Shown: piece after piece, positions 57,128-64,000 of the stretch
Position numbering within the stretch: the stretch's first letter is position 1
How the letters are laid out: every line of letters begins with the position of its first letter
From: Nicotiana tabacum
Lineage: Eukaryota > Streptophyta > Magnoliopsida > Solanales > Solanaceae
Assembly (NCBI RefSeq): GCF_000715075.1
Contig: NC_134081.1
Coordinates: forward strand, 62,623,653 to 62,687,652
Length of the DNA stretch: 64,000 nucleotides
Direction of reading: 5' to 3'
The notes under the pieces: model-generated
Database searches by the model: none
The model's input: only the letters and a program-made list of their open reading frames with translations
What the model was told of the DNA's origin: nothing
Position numbers and translations under genes: made by a program

Positions 57128-59008
57128 TGTAACACCCCGGAAATTTTTGAAGTATTTCAGTGTAAAGCCCCGTAAATTTTGCAAGTGAATTCAAGGTTTT
57201 GTGGTGCCGGAGTAGGCTTACGTGTTTTAGGATGGTATAATTCAAGTCAAACTTTTTGGGTTGAACAATGCACCGAAAAGTAAAGGAAATATTTTGGCAG
57301 AAAAATGCATTTTTGTGGTCCATTATGCGACCACAGAACCACTCTGCGGGCCGCATAATGGCTGCAGAAGTGAGCAGGAGAAGGGCCAGTCTGGGGGCAA
57401 TTATGCGGTCGACTATGCGACCGCATAACTGTTATGCGGTGCATTATGTGATTGCATAACAGTTATGCAGACCGCATAGTGACCGCATACACGGACAGAT
57501 TTTTGATCATTTTGGTCTGTAATTATGCGACCGATATGCGGTTATGCGGTCGCATATGCGACCGCAGAACCTGTTCTGGAGTTCCATTTTTGGGTTCTTA
57601 CAACCCGACCCTACTTCGTTAGATACACGCAAAAGGTCATTTTTGAGCAAATATTCTGATGTTTTAGAGAGAAGGGAGAGTGTTTTAGAGAGAGAGGAAA
57701 CCCTAAGCTAATTATTCATCAAGTCTTGCTCAAATCTTGGAAGATTAACAAGGAAAACCCAAAAGTTTTTCATCTAAGAGGTAAGGTTCCATACCCTAGT
57801 TTTCAATTTTGAATTTGGGTAGAAGATGGTTGATTAGGAGTATGATTCATGGGTATGAGATTATTATTTATACATGCATGTACTAATAAGAATTGTGGGA
57901 AGATTGTTGAGCTGAAATAAGTAAGGATTCGGTTGTGGAGTGAAGGAAATCTTGTAGAAAAACCTTGTGGTTAAATTTGCACGCCTAGTGTCTGATAAAA
58001 TGCTCAAATGAGCTGAGACCATGAATATCATCCTAATTATGGTTCAATTTTGTTTTGTCTCAAAATAGATCGGGATTTCTAAGAATTCCGGATCATTCTA
58101 GAATTAAGGAAGCTCGATTGAGGTATGTTGGCTAAACTTTCTCTCTTGGAATTGGATTCCGTAATGTTTCCATAAGTTTCAAAGTATGGGTTGCGTAATA
58201 AAAGGTTATGGCTTTGAGTCGTGTTTCAATGAAAGATAGTATGCCAAATTGTGTGAGAAAATCTCAATATTCTTAAGACTCTTAGTTGCTCATATGTGTA
58301 CCTAAAGTCTTAATTTGGAAATGTCTTATTGTTGATAATCTATAAAGATGGTTGGAAGTGAAATAAGTTAATTGGGATATAGAGTGTGGCCAACGTGCCA
58401 AGAATTTAAGTTATGATTATGTCTAGTAGTCCAAATGATTTGAGAAGATGCGATAAAGAATATGAAATGAGCCTCTACTCAATTGTTTAAAAATGACTTC
58501 GAAGATAGAATTACCTAAAAGCTTTTGTACTCAATTCATGCCCATTAGTGGTTGCTTTAACTAATGCTTTGCTTTATAAATATATCTAGTGTGATTCGAG
58601 TTCTATATACTCATGTGTTGAACTGGTACATTGTCATTGCTAGGGAAGAGCATTGTAAGAATAAATGGTGTATTGATTGTTTATGATTTTCATGTGTGTT
58701 TCTATTTTTGGATGGTATGCCTCATTCTTTGGGAAAAAACCATTTGTGTTTGAAGTTTCCATTTCAAATGGATTTGAAGTATATGATTTCTGAAATATCT
58801 TATATGTTGATACTTGATGGTGATCTTTGAAATTGAAAGAGGTAAAAGTGTGGAATATGAAATATGGCCATCGTGCCAAGAATAAAGAATCTTGTGAATG
58901 GCCTAATGAGGAAAGGAAATATTGTCGTTGTGAATGACTAGGAATACTAATGAGAATTTATAAAATGTGAAAGATGTTGAGGTGAGTACAATTGTATTTA
59001 TGATATTT
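57128..59008 (+). mobile_element. F2 gypsy 3' LTR, 3' part missing
   Basis: It begins TGTAACACCCCGGAAATT and follows, in inverted orientation, the complete copy 59910-62858 until about TGATATTT at 59008, then switches to a copia LTR fragment. It contains a cluster of ATGCGGTCGCAT-type words (57320-57570) and a leader-like GAGAGAGAGGAAACCCTAAG (57690-57710). No coding sequence is seen. Confidence 0.85.
57320..57570. repeat. Cluster of GCGGTCGCATA palindromic words in F2 LTR
   Basis: Many copies of TATGCG(A/G)CCGCATA-like words in both orientations. It includes a 22-bp perfect palindrome at 57545-57566 (core GCGGTCGCATATGCGACCGC) and a 13-bp perfect inverted repeat (ATAACTGTTATGC / GCATAACAGTTAT, about 57425-57466). 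The same cluster occurs in the reverse copy at 62410-62680. Confidence 0.85.
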
Positions 59009-59009
59009 T

Positions 59010-59141
59010 AGAAGAAATTTATCAAACTAGGGAGAGAACGTTGTTGGAGGCTTTTTACAACTAATAAACTCTTGAATAGAAAAATATGTAGTAATAACAC
59101 CCCTATTTATAATATTACAAACCAAATTTGACTAGAATTTC
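59010..59141 (-). mobile_element. Copia LTR fragment, reverse orientation
   Basis: Reverse complement of 54583-54743: AGAAGAAATTTATCAAACTA, AAAAGCCTCC, CCCCTATTTATAATA and TTTGACTAGAAT. It lies exactly between the broken F2 LTR and the reverse gypsy gag remnant. Confidence 0.85.
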
Positions 59142-59893
59142 ATCTCACTGTCCTGATATTTACCCTTTCTGTATACATCATAAGCATACCCCTTATCCTT
59201 CCTCCAAGCTTCCAATGCGGGAGTAATAATTCCAGCACCGGGTTGTTGTATGGGCCTTTGGTATTGCCCAAATCTATCACCCCTCACACGCTGTTGAGCA
59301 TACTCACAACACGATGGAAAATGTTCCTTCCCGCATGACGGAAAAACTGGATGGGTTTACCCAACCTTGGGCATTTGTTCTTCTTGTGCCCCCTCTTTCC
59401 ACAACCATAACATATTTCAAGAGTCATCCAACATGTTCCCAAGTGTCACTTCTTGCAAATCACACAATCTGGTTCATTAGCACCAACAACCCTCTTTCAT
59501 TTCTTAGATTCTCTCATCACACGATCCGGCGGTGCGGTGACAGTGGTAGGAATAAGGACATTTCCCTTAGCAACAAGTTTTTCCAACCCCTCCAAGTCTC
59601 GACGCATTCTCTCAACGAACTCTTATGTAATCTCCCCCAGATTCAATGGAGCAGTCATTCCCTCCTCATTGTTTTGAACTCGTGGATTACTCATCTGAAA
59701 AAAATCATGAGACATAACGAGGAAATTAGCTTCCTATCTTGAGCTCTATCGCACGATCTGGAGTATCAAAAAAGTATAAAATTCCTAAATGTTCAAGTAG
59801 CCTCCACATTATAGATGTGGTCGACAACACACCGATAAAAAGGACTCTACTAGACACGGCTCCGAGACATCCTAGGACACTTTAAAACCTTAT
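59142..59893 (-). pseudogene. Gypsy gag remnant of the reverse F2 element
   Basis: Read on the reverse strand from the primer site: a leader, ATG at 59694 (MSNPRVQNNEEGMTAPLNL), EFVERMRRDLEGLEKLVAKG and VLIPTTVTAPPDRVMRE, then a zinc knuckle CYGCGKRGHKKNKCPR (near 59395-59345) with the CX2CX4HX4C spacing intact. Stops and frame changes occur between these parts. The capsid domain expected between leader and knuckle is mostly missing, so this is an internally deleted gag. Everything past about 59160 (protease onward) is absent. The long plus-strand frame 59314-59742 is its shadow. Confidence 0.7.
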
Positions 59894-59905
59894 GCTCTGA
59901 TACCA
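59894..59905 (-). other. Primer-binding site, initiator tRNA-Met type
   Basis: The reverse strand reads TGGTATCAGAGC exactly, four bases inside the LTR end at 59910. Confidence 0.92.
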
Positions 59906-59909
59906 AATT

Positions 59910-62858
59910 TGTCATGCCACAAACTCGAGGAGCGCGACCGGTTCTCAACTCGAGGAGTTTGTCATGCATAAAGAGGAGATGTACTCCATTAATCATTCAC
60001 TCAAAAGATTTTATTAACAACTTCCTTTTTCATTCTCATTAGCAACTTCATTCATAATTTCCAAAATATTATGAGTTTATAGAATTAATGAAAAACATGA
60101 TTTCCAAATACCAACATTTCTAGTTCAATTCCCAACTTCAACCACAACCCACAACCTGTCTACGGAGCCTCTAAGTATAATATAGAGTAATATGGAAATG
60201 ATGGAAACAAGGCCCCGACTATACCTCAAAACACAGTACATGAGAAACAAAAGATACATGACCCTGAAATGAAGTGGGGCTCACCAAATCAGCTGAAAAG
60301 AGTGTACTGCTATCACTGATCAATGTCGCCTGCTGAAGAACCACCTGCATCCATTAAAGATGCAGCAACCACGGCAAAAGGGACGTTATTACTGTCGAAT
60401 AACACTGGTATGTACAGCTAAAAATTCTCTTTTAAAATAGAATGCCCATATAAGAAAAGGCAACACATAGAAACAACAAGTCACAATTAACAATATCCAA
60501 ATGTCCAGTTAAATCATAATAATTTTTAAAATACGAACTTCATATATAATTTTTGGTTGGGAGACATTAGCACCGATATACCACCGTCTTTGTTAGCACG
60601 GAGTCTGATCACGCCTGATTGGCTAGGCCATCTTCCCACGGACAATGTGGTTTGACAGGTGATGCGAAATAAATTTGTTACCAAGAGTAGTACCACCATG
60701 TGTGCAACATGGCATCTGATCTCCACCCGATCAGCTAGGCCACCTTCCCACATATGCTGTGTAGGTTGACTTTTCCAATCCATAAAGGTTCTAGTTTCAT
60801 CCCAATTATGGGGAATAATATCACAATTTCCAAAGGTTCCAATTTCATCCCAAATAAGGGGAATAATCCCAATAAGAAACACCGACACGTGTAGTTTCAG
60901 GTGTGGGCCTTATGACCCACCCTTCCTCGATTTTGCTACTGATGCTCCCAAAACTATTTTTGATTTCATTTACAAACAAAAATATCATAAATACAATTGT
61001 ACTCACCTTAACATCTTTCACATTGTATAAATTCTCATTAGTATTCCCAGTCATTCACAACGACAATATTTCCTTTGCTCATTAGGCTATTCATAAGATT
61101 CTTTATTCCTGGCACGAAGGCCGTATTTCATATTCTACACTTTCACCTCTTTCAATTTCAAAGATCTCCATCAAGTATCAACATATAGGATATTTCAGAA
61201 ATCATATACTTCAAATCCATTTGAAATGGAAATTTCAAACACAAATGGTTTCTTCCCAAAGAATGAGGCATACCATCCAACAATAGAAACAGACATGAAA
61301 ATCGTAAACAATCATTACACCATTTATTCTTACAATGCTCTTCCCTAGCAATGTCAATGTACCAGTTCAACACATGAGTATATAGAACTCGAATCACACT
61401 AGATATATTTATAAATCAAAGCATTAGTTAAAGCAACCACTAATGGGCATGAATTGAGTACAAAAGCTTTTAGGTAATTCTATCTTCGAAGTCATTTTTA
61501 AACAATTGAGTCGAGGCTCATTTCATATTCTTTATCATATCTTCTCAAATCATTTACACTACTAGACACAATCATAACTTAAATTCTTGGCACGTTGGCC
61601 ACACTCTATATCCCAATTAACTTATTTCACTTCCAACAATCTTTATAGATTATCAACAATAAGACATTTCCAAATCAAGACTTTAGGTACACATATGAGC
61701 AATTAAGAGTCTTAAGAATTTTGAGATTTTCTCACACAATTTGGGATACTATCTTTCAATAAAACACGACTCAAAGCCATAACCTTTTAATACGCAACCC
61801 ATACTTTGAAACTTACGGAAACATTATGGAATTCAATTCCAAGAGAGAGTTTATCCAACATACCTCAATCGAGCCTTCTTAACTCTAGAATGAACCGGAA
61901 TTCTTAGCAATCCCGATCTATTTTGAGACAAAACAAAATTGAACCATAATTAGGAAGATATTCATGGTCTCAGCTCATTTGAGTATTTTATCAGACACTA
62001 GGTGTGCAAATTTAATCACAAGCTTCTTCTACAAGATTTCCTTCACTCCACAACCCAATCCTTACTTATTTCAGCTCAACAATCATCCCACAATTCTTAT
62101 TGGTACATGCATGTATAAATAATAATCTCATACCCATGAATCATACTCCTAATAAACCATCTTCTACCCAAATTTGAAATTACAAACTAGGGTATGGAAC
62201 CTTACCTCTTAGATGAAGAACTTGTGGGTTTTCTTTATTAATCTTCCAAGATTTGAGCAAGACTTGATGAATAATTAGCCTAGGGTTTCCTCTCTCTCTA
62301 AAACACTCTCCCTTCTCTCTAAAACATCAAAATATTTGCTCAAAAATGACCCTTTGCGTGTATTTAACGAAGTAGGGTCGGGTTGTAAGAACCCAAAAAT
62401 GGAGCTCCGAAATAGGTTCTGCGATCGCATATGCGACCGCATAACCGCATATCGGTCGCATAATTACAGACCAAAACGATCAAAAATATGTCTGTGTATG
62501 CGGTCACTATGCGGTCCGCATAACTGTTATGCGATCGCATAATGCACCGCATAACAGTTATACGGTCGCATAGTCGACCGCATAATTGCCCCCAGACTTG
62601 CCCTTCTCCTGCTCACTTCTGCGGTCATTATGCGGTCCGCCGAGTGGTTCTGCAGTCGCATAATAGACCGCAGAAATGCATTTTTCCGCCAAAAATGTTC
62701 CTTTACTTTTCGGTGCATTATTCAACCCAAAAAGTCCGACTTGAATTATACTATTTTCAAACACGTAAGCCTACTACGGCACCACGAAACCTTGAATTCA
62801 CTTGCAAAATTTATGGGGCTTTACACTGAATTACTTTAAAAAGTTTTGGGGTGTTACA
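59910..62858 (-). repeat. Complete F2 gypsy 5' LTR (2949 bp, reverse)
   Basis: The plus strand runs from TGTCATGCCACAAACTCGAG to TTTTGGGGTGTTACA. Its left end abuts a perfect primer-binding site. It carries the GCGGTCGCATA word cluster (62410-62680) and a leader-like GGGTTTCCTCTCTCTC (62283-62298). It is the reference copy for 1088-2483 and 57128-59008. Reading frames within it are not meaningful. Confidence 0.9.
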
Positions 62859-64000
62859 GGCGTGCCATATTATTGAGAGTAAAAGCACGAAGGGTAATGT
62901 CGTAATATATCATATGTGAGTAAAAGCACGAAGGGTGATGCTGTGCCATGTTATGTGAGGACGAAGGACATGCATTATGTTGTGATATCTTTCCTTTGTG
63001 TATACGTTCATGCCGTTACATTGAGCTGTTGTTGTTTTATTTATGGTTCTTATGTGACTTGTCATTAATGCCTTGTACTTGTTCTTTATCTTATTTGTTA
63101 TTGTGTCACTCATGCCTTCTGCCTGCTAAACATGCAAATACCATGCCTACTTCCTGCTGTCATAATTATATCTTTGTCGTATCTATTTGGGTTGCACTTA
63201 GTACATGTCTTCTACCTTGTTAGTCATTCATGCTTCTACTTGTTAATGCATAAAGATCACATGTTCCCCTCTTATTCGTTATATTTGTATTTATGCATCC
63301 ACCATGCTAGTCAGTTGAAGTTACATTCCTTTTCCTGATTGTTGTCATCATCTCTATGCTTTCCGCCTAGTCTGTTACTTATGCCCTTATGTATATTCTC
63401 GTTCATTATTCCTACTTGCGTATTTCCTACTTTGTCATTACTGTTATTGGCATTTCTTCCATCCGGTTGGTACTGTTGTATGCATATTTGGTGAGGATGA
63501 GATAAATACACGAAGGGTGTTACCGTGCAATTGACTCGATATCAGAGTATATTTCTCACGTTATGAAAATTATGGGGTGACTATTGTGGTTTATTGGTTT
63601 CTCTCTAAGGAAAAGATTGGTTGATATATTGGAAACTGTTGAATTGTGATCTCTTCTTGTAATCTATTATTGTTTTGTACATTCATTTCGTGTACTCTAT
63701 ACTGTTATACTGTAGTATAGTTCTATTGCTAGATTTCGGTACATATTTTTATTAGTGAGCATCTTTTTACTAAAAAGCCTCTTTACTACCTCGACGAGGT
63801 TAGACAAATACTTACTGAGTACATGGGGTCAGTTGTACTCATACTACACTTTTGCACCTTGAGTGCAGACTTTTAGAGCGGAGCTGCTGGTGCTGTCGGG
63901 AGCTGACCCTGAAGTTGTTCGTGCATTCCGGATATAGCTGCCACTTGTCCTTGGTAGCTTTAGATTTTGTTAATCTATTTATGTAGCTTTCGAGTAGATC
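62859..64000 (+). mobile_element. Gypsy-type LTR (family F4), partial, runs off the window
   Basis: It contains repeated AAAGCACGAAGGGT units (62881-62936 and again near 63508) and the conserved 3' LTR module at 63809-63870. It then resembles the region after the module in 1-1087 (GAGCTGACCCTGAAGTTGTT, GCATTCCGGATATAGCTGCC). The terminal CA is beyond the right edge. The F2 element appears inserted into it at 62858. No gene is seen. Confidence 0.6.

Noticed and set aside
59314..59742. 142-codon plus-strand frame
   Set aside because: The reverse strand here encodes the gag zinc knuckle and lies next to a perfect primer-binding site, so the plus-strand frame is a shadow.

Overview
This is a 64 kb window of a flowering-plant nuclear genome. 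It is almost certainly Solanaceae and most like Nicotiana or a close relative: the tRNA-derived SINEs, the RTE-type LINE with a (TTG)n tail, and the long gypsy LTRs with TGTAACGAC... / ...GGGTCGTGACA ends are the types I associate with that family. This placement is from memory, not from a search. I recognise one host gene, a BTB/POZ protein of the At3g05675 type (coding exons 24501-24512 and 25273-26574, + strand). Nearly everything else is transposable-element sequence, most of it broken and nested.

Layout. 1-13146: a nest of LTR elements. An LTR end (called F3 here) sits inside an F2 LTR, which sits inside the 3' LTR of a reverse-strand Athila-like gypsy element (2484-11328), which sits inside an F5 LTR. 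13147-13704: remnant of a reverse-strand coding sequence, perhaps LINE ORF1. 13705-18372: a truncated reverse F1 LTR fused to an F3 LTR. 18373-21510: a duplicated unclassified repeat whose second copy is split by a non-autonomous hAT transposon (20075-21366, 8-bp target duplication). 21500-27075: the BTB/POZ gene with 5' UTR introns, one of which holds a SINE. 27091-34854: a full-length but decayed L1-type LINE with an RNase H domain and a perfect 15-bp target duplication, inserted just downstream of that gene. 35313-45139: a gag-only gypsy element with 3.4-3.7 kb LTRs (TR-GAG/LARD-like) on the reverse strand. 45492-48806: a solo F1 LTR with a perfect 5-bp target duplication. 49939-50468: a SINE and a 178-bp tandem duplication. 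51576-55620: a copia element whose 5' LTR is interrupted by an RTE LINE (51676-54543). 57128-62858: two F2 LTRs in opposite orientation around a gag remnant and a copia LTR fragment. 62859-64000: another gypsy-type LTR (F4) running off the window.

How it fits together. The BTB gene is the only unit likely to make a cellular protein. No mobile element here looks autonomous: each gag, pol, endonuclease or RT reading frame carries stops, frameshifts, deletions or lost catalytic residues. The most striking unexplained signal is modular. Otherwise different gypsy-type LTR families (F1, F3, F4, F5) share a conserved module of about 60-110 bp near the LTR 3' end. F1, F3 and F5 copies then end in a short inverted repeat (TCACGAC...GTCGTGA). 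Separately, F1 and F2 LTRs each carry dense clusters of short GCG-rich palindromic words, including a 22-bp perfect palindrome in F2.
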